A stretch of DNA of 14,579 nucleotides from Synura sp. LO234KE (lineage: Eukaryota > Sar > Synurophyceae > Synurales > Mallomonadaceae): assembly GCA_015143735.1 (NCBI GenBank), contig VKHC01000252.1, forward strand, positions 1 to 14,579. Direction: 5' to 3'. The translations under genes were made by a program, and so were the position numbers. The notes below the pieces were generated by a model. That model had not been told where the DNA came from. It did no database searches and worked only from the letters and a program-made list of their open reading frames with translations. This document shows positions 1 through 9,540 of the stretch, one piece after another (positions within the stretch are counted from its first letter, which is position 1; each line of letters opens with the position of its first letter).

Positions 1-1550
1 TCGGTGTTGGACTCGGTTACTCCCAAGAAAGAAGTGAGGAGCGCTCCGACCTCTGTCCCGACCGAGCCGGCGGTATTGTAGATCGACATCAACAACGCGA
101 ACAATGTGCCTTCCACACCTGGGGGACACAGGGACGAGGCGAGCACCAACGTGGGCATGAAAGATATCTGCCCCAAGACAGAGAGTACAACGGAATCAGT
201 CAACGCAAACGCTTGATCTGGAATACCGAGCGCAAGGTTGAATCGAGTGGTCAGGAGAGCTTGAGTCAATCCTAGAGGTACACTGGCGAGAATGCTCCAA
301 AAGATAACGGTTTTGGGCGGAAGCTCTTTAAGCCAAGTTCGAAAGGCCACCACGCCGAGTAATGACGCCACACTAGAAGCGAAACTGATTCTACCGAGAA
401 ACTCCGGCTGGAATTTGAGTTCATTGGTTTGGAAGTAAAACAAGGCTGCAGCAGCAGACGGTGTAGCTTGGTACAAACACACAAACAAAATGGGGAGATA
501 GATCGACGGACTTGATATGGTTTGGTATAATTGGAATATTTTCGGCTTTGTAACTGCCAAGAAACTCGAGAAGGCTCCTCCAGACGAAACAGTATTAGGA
601 GAAGAGGACGACGATGTTTCAAGTGATGTTGATGGAAAGGTGATTTTTTCTTCGGAGATGAAGCTAGATACCAGTGCAACTAGCAGTGGAAACGCCGCCG
701 TGAAAAGGAAGACGGTCTTCGGGTTGTAGTGCTCTAGCAATGAGCCTGAGTAATACGAACTTAATATTCCACCGACCGCTGCTGCTCCCCAACATAAGCT
801 CTGTAGATCGCCGGAGTTGTATCCCGATTTCCCCGGTTGTTTCAATGCAGTGGAGTCCATCGTATTTTCAACCATTCCAACTGCCACTTGAGCGCTATCT
901 GAATCGAATGCATCATCAGAATCGTCGATGCTGCCACCTCTGTCTCTGGACTTCTCTACCACTAAAGAATCGGCAATAACGTCACTGATAGCGACCGACC
1001 CGGACGCCAGGATGTTGGAGATGATTACTTGAAGCGGAGTCGTCACGAAAGTTCCGAACGATATCCATGAGGCGAAACCCAGAATCCCAGATAAAATTAG
1101 ATAAGACTTTCTGCGATAACCCCATATTGGGAATCCATCTGATAAAAACCCATAAATCGGTTTTATCATCCAAGGGAGGGTCGTCAATCCGGTTATCCCA
1201 GCCAGTTCTGCGGGGGACAAGTGAAGCTCATCTTTCATAAAATAAGTAACAGCTAGGCGGGATAAACCTAACGCTCCTTGTACAAAGTATATAGTTAAAA
1301 TCGCGACGAGGTCGAAATCAACAGATCTATCACTGGATGTAACAAGAAAACTTAACGAATCTTTCCGATTATCTGGCTTTTCTTCAATGAGACTAAGAGT
1401 GGGTTGGTCAGAGATTGATTGAGCATCTCGTTGCAAAAGCTTGGCGCTCACTAAATTTCGTCGATGAGGTTTATTCTCCATCAGTTTAAATCCCCAGGAT
1501 CGATCGAGAGCACCAATAGCAAAAATTAGTGTCCAGAACCTAATAAGCAT
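1..1550 (-). CDS. BT1-family folate/biopterin transporter, probably plastid-targeted (3' end outside window)
   Basis: Polytopic membrane carrier of the folate-biopterin transporter (BT1/FBT) family, related to plant chloroplast and cyanobacterial folate carriers; known members move folates or pterins across membranes. The frame is open from ATG at 1550 to the left edge, 516 codons, with no intron; an in-frame stop lies just upstream (1566-1568). Visible family signatures are YFMKDELHLSPAE (residues 103-115), LPWMIKPIYGFLSD (125-138), GYRRKSYLILSGILG (144-158), ISDVIADSLVVE (188-199) and QSLCWGAAAVGG (250-261), with many hydrophobic segments between. An acidic Asp/Ser loop (204-222) separates the two halves. 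Residues 1-20 form a signal-like hydrophobic stretch followed by Phe21 and a basic region (KPHRRN, SAKLLQR), which suggests bipartite plastid targeting. A second ATG at 1481 would omit this leader; I prefer 1550 because the leader makes sense. The family call is firm; substrate and location are inferred. Composition turns GC-rich towards the 3' end. Confidence 0.92.
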   Translation of the reverse strand, partial: MLIRFWTLIFAIGALDRSWGFKLMENKPHRRNLVSAKLLQRDAQSISDQPTLSLIEEKPDNRKDSLSFLVTSSDRSVDFDLVAILTIYFVQGALGLSRLAVTYFMKDELHLSPAELAGITGLTTLPWMIKPIYGFLSDGFPIWGYRRKSYLILSGILGFASWISFGTFVTTPLQVIISNILASGSVAISDVIADSLVVEKSRDRGGSIDDSDDAFDSDSAQVAVGMVENTMDSTALKQPGKSGYNSGDLQSLCWGAAAVGGILSSYYSGSLLEHYNPKTVFLFTAAFPLLVALVSSFISEEKITFPSTSLETSSSSSPNTVSSGGAFSSFLAVTKPKIFQLYQTISSPSIYLPILFVCLYQATPSAAAALFYFQTNELKFQPEFLGRISFASSVASLLGVVAFRTWLKELPPKTVIFWSILASVPLGLTQALLTTRFNLALGIPDQAFALTDSVVLSVLGQISFMPTLVLASSLCPPGVEGTLFALLMSIYNTAGSVGTEVGALLTSFLGVTESNT

Positions 1551-1791
1551 AAATTTATTCTTGGGTTAACTCCGAATAGATATCTGGCAATAAGCCGAAA
1601 TAATCGCGGTTTGCAAAAATAGATACGTTTTACGAATGAAGAACGACCACGTACCCAGCTTCCTATTCTCTGGCGTGTGTGTACGTACGAAGTTCATTTT
1701 TGAAAGTTGCTCTGCTGCTCTAATTTAATTTTGCACGATGTTAAACTAAACCAGCGACTCAGATACAACAGAAAAGGAAGTCATCAATATA
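1551..1791. promoter_or_regulatory. Shared intergenic region between two divergent genes
   Basis: These 241 bp separate the start codon of the minus-strand folate transporter from the start codon of the plus-strand glycosyltransferase-like gene. Both promoters and both 5' UTRs must lie here unless an upstream non-coding exon exists. The stretch is AT-rich and contains the palindrome GTACGTAC at 1681-1688 just after a GTGTGT run. I see no convincing TATA box. The promoter role is inferred from gene arrangement only. Confidence 0.5.
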
Positions 1792-4406
1792 ATGATAAAT
1801 TATTTAGGACTGCTGATTCTCCTCGCATTTTTGCCTGGATATGTTTTTAAGTCTGCAATTCTGGTAACAATTGCTGGGCAAAACAAATTATCTGATTACT
1901 TTGAGTGGAGCTGCCGTACCATCGACGCATCTTCAAGTTTGTTTGATATGCTTGTAATTCATGAAGGAAATAAAGTTCTTCTGAACGACGTTCACTGCGC
2001 AGCAAATGTTGTTTTCATAAATCTTGGGGCAAAAGGGTTTTCTAATTTAATTGTGAACAAACTAATGGAACTTTCCCCACTGAATGACACAAAGCAAAAT
2101 TTGGTTTCGTTATTAGATACCGTTATTACCCATATACCGCGTTATTTGGTAGAAATAAAGCCAGTATCTGGATTTCTCTTCGAAGAATATTTAAGCTCAT
2201 ATTCACACTGGACATACTCAGACCCTGATATCATATGGGGCGATCTCCCAAACTTTATTGAAGAAGAGGACTTATCAAATTATGATATATTAACTTTCTC
2301 GAAGTCCTTAGACGCTAGCCGATTGTTTTTGCGTGGACAGTTTTCTTTACATAAGAATAACGTGATGATGAATTCGCTTTGGAAAAGGCTTACTTACTTT
2401 GAGCCGTTACAGTTCGCGAAGAGGATAAGTGATGCAGCTAATTTAATCACCAGCGAAGCCTTTAAAACTTCGTCGGAATATATATTTACCAAATACTTCT
2501 TTTCTGCGGAAGGTAATCCTCGTTTCTAGTGGTTCCATGAATCACCAACATGATTACACACTAATTGATCACCGTGATATTTCTGTTTGATTTTGTCGTC
2601 TGTAGGAGAGTACAGCTCTGTGGTGCTGAATGCGCCTGGTATTCGTCTCAAGATTGTTGGACGAGGATATGACGACTTCAACCGGTCTCCTGTCATAAGA
2701 CTCTCCAACGGAACTCTCTTGCGCTGCCCAGATCCTTGCGGGAACCTAAAATATTCGGAGCCCTATTGCATCAGCAAGTGCTTCCATGACCTGGGCGTTC
2801 TGGAGGGACTAGACCCAGCTCGGAAAGCGGTCTCGGATTCAGAAGAGTCTTTGAATCGCACTGAGCAGACTGCCGTTGGCAATCTAAATAAACCAGTGGA
2901 GTGGATAAGCGAGCGCTATTCATTTCCAGCAATGAAGGTGACTCCATAGGGCCGTTTACATTCACAATAACGTCTACTATTGAATGTCCTCGCTACCATC
3001 TGGCGCGTCCCACACCTCGTGCTTCTGAAACCGTTACTGCGCCTGTGTGTCCAGTTAGTTCCAGCGACGGCGATGCACCACGAGACAGCGTGTCACATGC
3101 AGTGGCTACCCTCATCTCACAGATTCTGGTACTTGAAATGCAGTCCTTGTCCCTCTAATACCGCTTGATCAACGAAATGAACAGTATCCGCGTACGTCCT
3201 CCCAGACTCCCACCACCGTTCATGTTCCCTTTGCGTGTCTGTCTGTACGTCAGTCTTGTGAAGCAAGTCTACTCCTCCGCCACGTCTCTGAGAGGAGCAG
3301 GCGCAAAGAACGACGTGGTTCTACTCCGCGCAAATGAGGCGGTACTCCGCGACGGCGCCTGGTTTGTCAACGACGACCTGGTAATCGGCCTAATCACTTC
3401 ACACTAAGAGCCCCCTCCTCGAGACAGTCAGGCTTCTGATCGCTCCTCTGTCCGTCTACGATACTCACTTTGATACGATAGATTCCCTATATATTATACA
3501 CATGTACGGACGTCGGCTTTCTCTCTCACCGCGTGCGATTTGGTAACGAGCTCATGAGGGTGCTAACCCACGCTCAGTTAATTTTAAAAAGGAAATAATA
3601 ACGCATATGTGTATGTATGTATGTATGTATATTATATCTTCCCTCTGAAACAAAACCGTTACGGTTTATTGCACTCGTCGTGTTAGGTCTCCCGGCGGAG
3701 GATGATCGGACGAGAAGCCTTTTTTCACTTCCGACACTGGGACGATTACGCATCGTCTGGGCGGGCCACACACTGGGAGCCTGTGGGAAAGGAAATCGAC
3801 CCTGTGCCTTTAGGAGCGCCTACGTCTCTCTCCGTGCACCACTGCATGGTAAGCGGCAGGAATAGTCTGCCTATAGCTGTCCCTAAACAGCGCTGATGAG
3901 GCCTGACTATTATATCCTGTACAATTGTGTTTCTCGACTTCCAGCCTTTCTGGGTCCATTGAGTTATGGTATTTGAGTGAAGCCATATCAAATGGGTCCC
4001 ATTGTGCCTCTTTACAAATTGCTTTCCACGCATATTTTGTCTCAACTTGCGACTGCTATATGTATCTGTGTAGATTCTGTACCTCGGGAAGCTGCCGCCA
4101 GACAGCAATAAGGTTACTATGGTGTTTGACGTGTGCTCGAACGCGTTGCGCAATCCCGAACTACCGCAATCACAACGTGATGGAGGAGAGGGGACAGAGG
4201 GTCAGTTCTCGAAGGACGGGGAAGGGGGAGGTGGAGGGGATGAATTAGGAGAGGAAGGAGAGTCCGCTGCTGGGCGTAAATCGTCTCGAAGAAAGAAACA
4301 ACGTCGGGGCGGACGAGGAAGAAGGGGAGGTCGGCGTGGGGGGAGAGGAAGGAAGGGGGGTAGGGGTAGAGATGGTGGCGGGGAGGGAGGAGAAGGGGTG
4401 TTTTAA
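1792..4406 (+). CDS. Glycosyltransferase-like protein (DUF6625-like), six exons, Arg/Gly-rich C-terminal tail
   Basis: Proposed exons are 1792-2512, 2606-2937, 3055-3128, 3254-3380, 3687-3848 and 4074-4406 (1749 nt, 582 residues), with phases 1, 0, 2, 0, 0 that all agree. The protein starts with a hydrophobic signal/anchor (residues 4-18), suggesting ER/Golgi entry. The body resembles the DUF6625 glycosyltransferase-like family as I recall it: YFEWSCRTID (36-45), EIKPVSGFLFEEYL (121-134), the DxD-type motif YSDPDIIWGDL (142-152), and RGQFSLHKN (181-189). DxD normally binds the metal and nucleotide-sugar. Exon 2 has VGRGYDDFNRSPVIRLSNGT. Exon 5 has FFHFRHW (430-436), which looks like the family's C-terminal aromatic motif. 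Exon 6 then gives ILYLGKLPPDSNKVTMVF, an acidic Gly/Glu stretch (507-539) and a basic Arg/Gly tail (540-582), which is odd for a luminal enzyme. Exons 1, 2, 5 and 6 are well supported; exon 3 and its borders are the weakest part. Donor sugar and acceptor are unknown. Confidence 0.68.
2513..2605 (+). other. Intron 1 of the glycosyltransferase-like gene
   Basis: A 93-nt intron with donor AAG|GTAATC and acceptor TCTGTAG after a T-rich tract. Without removal, the exon 1 frame stops at 2527-2529. With removal, codon 241 becomes Gly and the frame continues into exon 2 as GEYSSVVLNAPG. Phase 1. This is the best-supported splice of the gene. Confidence 0.85.
2938..3054 (+). other. Intron 2 of the glycosyltransferase-like gene (proposed)
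   Basis: Proposed 117-nt phase-0 intron with donor AATGAAG|GTGACT and acceptor CTGTGTGTCCAG after a pyrimidine-rich tract. It removes an in-frame TAG (2947) and TAA (2968). An alternative joins the same donor directly to 3264, which would skip exon 3. Another uses the good acceptor TTTCCAG ending at 2929. Transcript data would decide. Confidence 0.5.
3129..3253 (+). other. Intron 3 of the glycosyltransferase-like gene (proposed)
   Basis: Proposed 125-nt phase-2 intron with donor TTCTG|GTACTT and acceptor TGTCTGTACGTCAG, preceded by a long pyrimidine-rich tract. It avoids the in-frame TGA at 3166-3168 and links CHMQWLPSSHRF to LVKQVYSSATS through a split Cys codon. The acceptor is strong and the donor is only moderate. 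Confidence 0.5.
3381..3686 (+). other. Intron 4 of the glycosyltransferase-like gene
   Basis: A 306-nt phase-0 intron with donor GACCTG|GTAATC (same GTAATC as intron 1) and acceptor CGTCGTGTTAG. It bypasses the TAA at 3405-3407 and joins GAWFVNDDL to VSRRRMIGREAFFHFRHW. It holds a (TGTA)n microsatellite and AT-rich sequence; I see nothing else in it. Confidence 0.7.
3610..3630 (+). repeat. (TGTA)5 microsatellite inside intron 4
   Basis: Five perfect TGTA units followed by a partial unit, directly visible. It lies within the proposed intron, so length variation should not affect the protein. Confidence 0.95.
3849..4073 (+). other. Intron 5 of the glycosyltransferase-like gene
   Basis: A 225-nt phase-0 intron with the strong donor CATG|GTAAGC and acceptor TGTATCTGTGTAG. 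Without it the exon 5 frame stops at 3894-3896. With it, SLSVHHCM continues into ILYLGKLPPDSNK, and the frame stays open to the TAA at 4404. An alternative acceptor, CGACTTCCAG near 3943, is followed quickly by stops. Confidence 0.72.
4180..4400 (+). repeat. Purine/G-rich low-complexity tract encoding the Gly/Glu and Arg/Gly tail
   Basis: The coding strand is almost all purine, with many runs of three to six G separated by short A or T spacers, especially 4320-4400. Hand-counted G+C for 4201-4380 is 110 of 180. It forms most of the last exon. G-quadruplex formation on the coding strand or its mRNA is possible by inference. Confidence 0.85.
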
Positions 4407-4800
4407 TTTGAAATCACACGTTGTTCAACGCTTTGAATAGCAGTGCGTCCTCTTGTCACGAGAACAACCGTAACCAGCGGAGAATTCAAAAGTTAGTTAA
4501 ACTATTACGCTGATCGATAGAAGAGAAATATCAGACGCCGTAGTAGAAATATATATCTTGGCAGTGGATAGCAATAAAAACACCCGCACTACTGCCACTG
4601 CCGAAACGAAGGCGGTCTGCTGTTGGTTGCATTCCCCGCCCAGTGCTTCCCAGGTGGGGGCGCTTGAATGAGCCTTGGTTCACCCGTTGGAGATCATGTC
4701 TGCGAATTTGACCAGGCCAAGATTTTTGACTGGATTGTTCGCAAATAAGAATTAGGGGTAATTCTCGCATTTCAGCTAGGCGGCCGACCGCGAAGCGAGG
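4407..4800. other. 3' flank of the glycosyltransferase-like gene
   Basis: Non-coding sequence after the TAA stop, AT-rich at first and then mixed. An AATAAA hexamer at 4573-4578 is the only candidate polyadenylation signal I noticed, 167 nt after the stop. No gene is supported here. Confidence 0.4.
4573..4578 (+). terminator. Candidate AATAAA polyadenylation signal
   Basis: A single AATAAA hexamer downstream of the last glycosyltransferase exon. Hexamers of this kind occur by chance, and many algae do not use AATAAA, so this is weak. Confidence 0.2.
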
Positions 4801-7800
4801 ATCGTCCACAAGTGGGAATTGTGGGTAGTAAAACGCGCTATGCCCTTAGACAGTCACTGTCTTTAGGGTTCGTAACAACAGTCAGGCCCCTGCCTTGAGT
4901 CGATCACGATGTCAGGATGAAGGCATACTTGCCCGCTTCAACATGCCGTGCCAGAAGCTTTGGAAGCAGAACTAACGGTTCACAAAGTTACTGTTTGGGA
5001 AGAAGGGAGAGCCGGTTGACCGAGAGATATTATCTTCTTTACGTAGCCCTCTTGTTCCTGTAGTCTCGTCTTGCATCCCTTTAATGCTTTGAAGCCTTGC
5101 CTCTTTTGAACAGGTAAATATCCCTAGGAGGTGCCCTATGCGGACGACGTAAAAACACTTGCGCTGGACGTAGCGGAGAAGGATAGGGGCTGCAGATGGC
5201 AACGAGGCAACCGCCTCTACGATCTTAGCTTGCTTCCGTACCTCCCATACACCATTCATTCGAGGAAATAGTTTGCCCGCTGAAGACGGTAAAAAGCCTC
5301 CTCTGTGTCCGCAGGCAGAAGTGCGGTGAAACGAGCTGCCACCTTAGAGCTCCAGTTACCAAGATAGGCGGTGCCCGTCGGGAGAGTGGACGAATCACAG
5401 TATACGTAGGATCAAGCGACGTTCGAGATCAGTGTCTAGTACGGGTACTGGGCAAGTTCTTCGTCGGAGGCCTATCGACACTGAATCAGAAATGGCTATA
5501 AGATTAAACGGAAAGAGTGGTCGTATGTAATAGTGTCTCCGCTCGTTCGAAGCCACTATTCCAACACAGGAGAGGCGTAGGTGGAAAGTAGAGCGGTACA
5601 CTTTTCCATTGTTGCGAAGATTGAAGACTATTGGGAAGACGCTCTCTAAGGAGCGTCGCCCGAGGGGTTACACGATCACAGTCAACTAGGTCTGGAAACC
5701 AACTCTCTGTAGCCACACTTATATCCCTAGTATACTCTGACTTCGAAGGGATGGCAAAAGATGGAGGACCGTGGGGGACAAGAGCTGGACCTACTAAGTA
5801 CCAGACGCAATACACAGAACCGCCGGCACAAGATATCCATACTACGTTCCGATTCTGTGTGAAGTGCCACGCTTGGCCTGGAAGGAGTCGGACGGAAGCG
5901 GCTGTGGGAAGGCGTAGAGAATCGAAATATTGATAAAGCAAGCGCGGTCCGTTAAGATCCTTCCGGGTCCAGCCCTCTCGATGGGACTCCCATTGAACGA
6001 GGTCAATTTAGGAGGTATTGTGCCTTGCTTGTAGTTCAGGTGCAGACATCTCGAGCGCAGAGCAAACATGAGTGCACTTGTGTTTTAGGAGAGTCAGGTA
6101 GGTGGAGTCGCCGGGTTTGATTGGGTACTCGACTCACTTGAGTCGGGGACAAGCCGGGCGATTCATCTCGTCGTGTATACAATAACTTTTAGGGGGTCCG
6201 CAGGAGAAGGAAACGCTCAAAATTTGTGGGCGCAATTGATAATTTGGCAACCATGACATATTTGAATACCAAGTCCGCCGTCCTCTGAAGACCTTCCAGA
6301 GGGGCCCCAAAGAATTGAAGGTAATATTAAAAAATAAAATATAAAAAAAGTGTGGGATGAACTCCGTCCTGTTTTCATAATGGATGTTCGTGGGATGTGA
6401 AGTAAGCTTGTGATTCCGATTCTAAGCCTTTTTGGTTCCCTTATGCAGGCAGCGTCTTGGTTCCTCCCTGAAAATAGAACGCCGGCTGGTTGAGTTGAAC
6501 CAGGCGAGTTACACATTTGAATACAATCTTCGTGCGCCCGAACAAGAATGGGGGCTACATGGCCGGATGACATCAAAGACAAAAATTCACCGGGCACGAG
6601 GAGCGGGTAGGGAAAAATTCATAGCCCATTCACTTGATTGAATGTTTTCGATGATTAACGACGCATGCTCAAACACACTCCCTTGTCAAACACCCTCCAT
6701 GGAGCACCATTTCCGCTACAAAGACCGGACGGCTCTCTCTTGCTGATCCCAAGAATATTCAGCCATAGAGCGTTAAAGTATCATGGCGGTCTTCAGCTGA
6801 TATTGGAATAATCAGGACTTTCTAGTTGTCATCAGCTGATGTCGTTGTTCAAAATTGTCATAGGCGCCATAAAGAATTTCGTCCCACCGCAGGGTGTGAC
6901 AATTGAATAATTGTGTAAGTCCTTTGCCGTGGTTGGTTTGGCTTGAAGGTGTTCGGGACTTCCGTGGTCAACGAGTTCGGGATTTCCGTGGTCATGGAAG
7001 GATCTAGATCAGTAAGACTCGTTGGAGTAAGTCCGGGGCCGGTGAAATCATATTGGTCAAACGATACCTCTAGCGAAAAATAAATCAAGGCTGATTTCAC
7101 ATCTGCAGGTTAGGTACCGCGATATATTATCCTCGCAATGAGGAATGTATAGGGGAATCGAATCGACTCTCCTTAATTTTTTTGCTCGTGTATTTTTGAA
7201 GAAGTTGGAGATAGTAGCCGCAAACTTCAGGCCATGTAAGTCTGAAACGTCTAAGTCCGCCACACCTCGGCGGGGGCATCACGGTGAAAGTATAGGGAAG
7301 ACACTACTGGTTTCCGTTTAGTGACTGTCCGAGAGATATAGAACTGGCTGGATATCGAGTGAGGAAGTCCACGTCTGGGAGCGTTGAGGGAGAAAAAGGA
7401 TCCCGTGACGTAGTTGAATTGTGATCACGGCTGCAGTTGGGCTCCGAGGACGGCAAAAGTTGGGTTCGAATGCTTCTTGTATCGGTTGCAGCGTTTCCAC
7501 TTCGTACATCCAGGAGCGGCCTCCAGGGCTATGCGAGTCAGATGATTCAGCTGCGATTTGGCAGCGGCAGAGGAGGGAGGGGGCGGTTTTAAGGCGTACG
7601 AGGCGGCTGGCAACGCCTCAAGACCGGGAGGAAAGCCGGAAATCCAAGAGGTTTACTATAGCCCACTCCGCCAGTGCACCCACCCCAACAGGCGTCGAGT
7701 TAAAACAGTAGATGGACAGGTTGAAGTTAAAGATGATCTTGAAGGGCTTCGGGTCCAAACGCATCGTGTTCTACCTACGCCGGCCCGTATTGGAAGTGGA

Positions 7801-8700
7801 GGGTAGAACCGCACGAGGCTCAAATGTGGTGGGACCCGACGGAAGAAGAGGTCATTAAATTGGTTCCTCTGTGGCTCAAATTTCTCCACGGTTGTCTTAC
7901 AGCGCAGGGGGTAGAGAAATTGAGGTGTACGCTGGAAAAGGGAGCTGTGGTTACACTCGATACCAAGTGACCGAGGAATGGTACTCGGCAATAACTCGCC
8001 ATTATCCACAGTAAGCCACAGCCAGAATGTAGTATATCACGGAATGGAGAATGAAGCCCCCAACCGTTGAAACACTTCAAGCCGACTGGGAATCTAAGAA
8101 AGATCTAGACCAGCCAGTCTGGCTAAAGAGAGTTAATGTTAACAGGCCCAAAGGGAGTACGAGTTCTTGTGTTCGGGTAGGGTAGCAGCCCGTCTATTTT
8201 CCACGCATACTTTAGATAGCCTACTGCCCGTTTCCAGAACGTGAGCACGGTGTCGGAACCGTGATTGGGTGCAACGAGGAGGGCAGTAAGGACAGAGACC
8301 GTATTGCCCGAGGAACGCAGTGGCTACATGTATATCATTTCGGTTGAAGATCAAGCAAAGCTATATACTTGGTCCTCTGCCTTGATAGTGCGGAAGGCGA
8401 CACTCCTATACCACGGGAAATAGCCGTACGGCCACCTGGGGTGGAGCAATAAACCGAGGCCGATGGGGCAACGCCTGGGAGTAAGTTGTGGACACGACAG
8501 GAGTCAGAGCCGTGTATGGAAAATCTGCCAGAGTCAGGGCTCTGCCTGAACATTATGCATATGGATGCAGGTGCTATGGTTGAGTCTCCCAGCGGATAAC
8601 AATTAGAAGAAGCAGCCACCTTGAGGTACTACCTGACTACGGACGACCAAGAACAGAAATGAAAACTGTTAAGACCGAAAATCATATCCTCTAGGTACCA
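4801..8700. other. Gene-free stretch of mixed composition, possible decayed element
   Basis: About 3.9 kb in which no reading frame on either strand gave a product I recognise. Open stretches are short (mostly under 100 codons, the longest about 145 on the minus strand at 5504-5941) and compositionally unremarkable. Both strands carry similar numbers of them, as expected for shadow frames. One minus-strand A/T-rich patch lies at 6325-6350. An isolated YADDV reading at about 5137-5151 recalls a reverse-transcriptase active site but has no other domain motifs around it. A partly open plus frame runs about 7421-8596 with roughly nine stops. I found no terminal repeats by eye. A degraded transposon is possible but not shown. 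Confidence 0.35.
6951..6998. repeat. Imperfect 24-bp tandem duplication
   Basis: Two adjacent copies at 6951-6974 and 6975-6998 match at 21 of 24 positions, both containing TTCCGTGGTCA. This is a local tandem duplication with no recognised function. Confidence 0.9.
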
Positions 8701-9540
8701 CTATTAGTCACAGGTGGAGAAAGCGATCCTTCTTTCGTGATCTGTCATCCCTTTGATTTTTTCAGTTTGGCATGCTGATCTACTAACATCTGAGCGACAA
8801 CCTAGTAATTACTACTGCTCACTACCAATCGAAAATGATATGGGAAATATGCTAGTCTATTTTTGAGATTCCGCGCAATAGCTCTTCTCGCTGGGGGTGC
8901 TTCACGTAGACACAATTCTTGCGCAGTAATGAGACCTTTCCTGAAACATGAGAAACGAACAAGTTACTTTGGAATCAGTGCACAAGCAACTGCCACAACT
9001 TAAACTTAATGAAATAGCTACTACAAATAAAAATTCAGAATAGGGAGCTATAATTCATTTTGATATAATACACACTTGTTTCGCCCAGAACACAGCAACC
9101 TCAAACTCTTTCCCATGCCGCCCGCACATATGTTCACGAGAAAGGCACGACTAACGAAAGCATTTCACAGCTCAGGTAGAGTAACCGATACCTGTGCAGA
9201 GAGTCGGGCGGAAGTGCTAGGGGCATTTAAGTACCATGATGCAGGTTGTTTTGCTTGGTAAATTGGTAGTTCTTTATCCAATTTGATTTGTATTTAAGGC
9301 ACTCTTCCTCCGAATATCTTAATTCCAGGACAATACTTTGAACCGTCTTTACCAGTCTCCTCCGTTTGACCCGTTTTTGGTGATTTGGAAAGCTGTTGAG
9401 CTCGTCTACAACTTAGGCAGCAGTAGCGCGCTCGCTTGTAGGCAAACCTTACGGTCGGTTGGATCGAGTACAAATACCAAGTTTCCTGGCCTGCTGTTGT
9501 TATTAAGCCAGCGTTACTGTATATCATTTTACAAATGAAA
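8701..9540. other. Intergenic DNA, no gene seen
   Basis: Mixed composition becoming AT-rich. Only two or three short open frames (60-77 codons) occur, on opposite strands and overlapping each other (9076-9261 plus, 9294-9527 minus, 9338-9538 plus). None resembles a known protein or has a convincing context. I see nothing else here. Confidence 0.4.

Noticed and set aside
272-679. 135-codon minus-strand frame, and other open frames within 1-1550
   Set aside because: Shadow frames of the folate transporter, whose own minus-strand frame is open throughout and has clear family motifs.
2901-3158. 85-codon plus-strand frame rich in Ser/Thr/Pro
   Set aside because: Could be an exon through the acceptor ending at 2929, but no well-placed donor in exon 2 gives a good junction. 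I kept it only as an alternative splice route.
5137-5151. YADDV reading, like a reverse-transcriptase catalytic motif
   Set aside because: Upstream sequence in the frame has stops and no other reverse-transcriptase motif, and a four- to five-residue match is expected by chance in several kb read in six frames.
5504-5941. 145-codon minus-strand open frame
   Set aside because: No recognisable motif, composition or context; overlapping plus-strand frame of similar quality at 5631-5933 suggests both are chance.
7440-7475. GGTTCGAAT, similar to a tRNA B box
   Set aside because: No matching A box, anticodon stem or acceptor stem could be folded around it.
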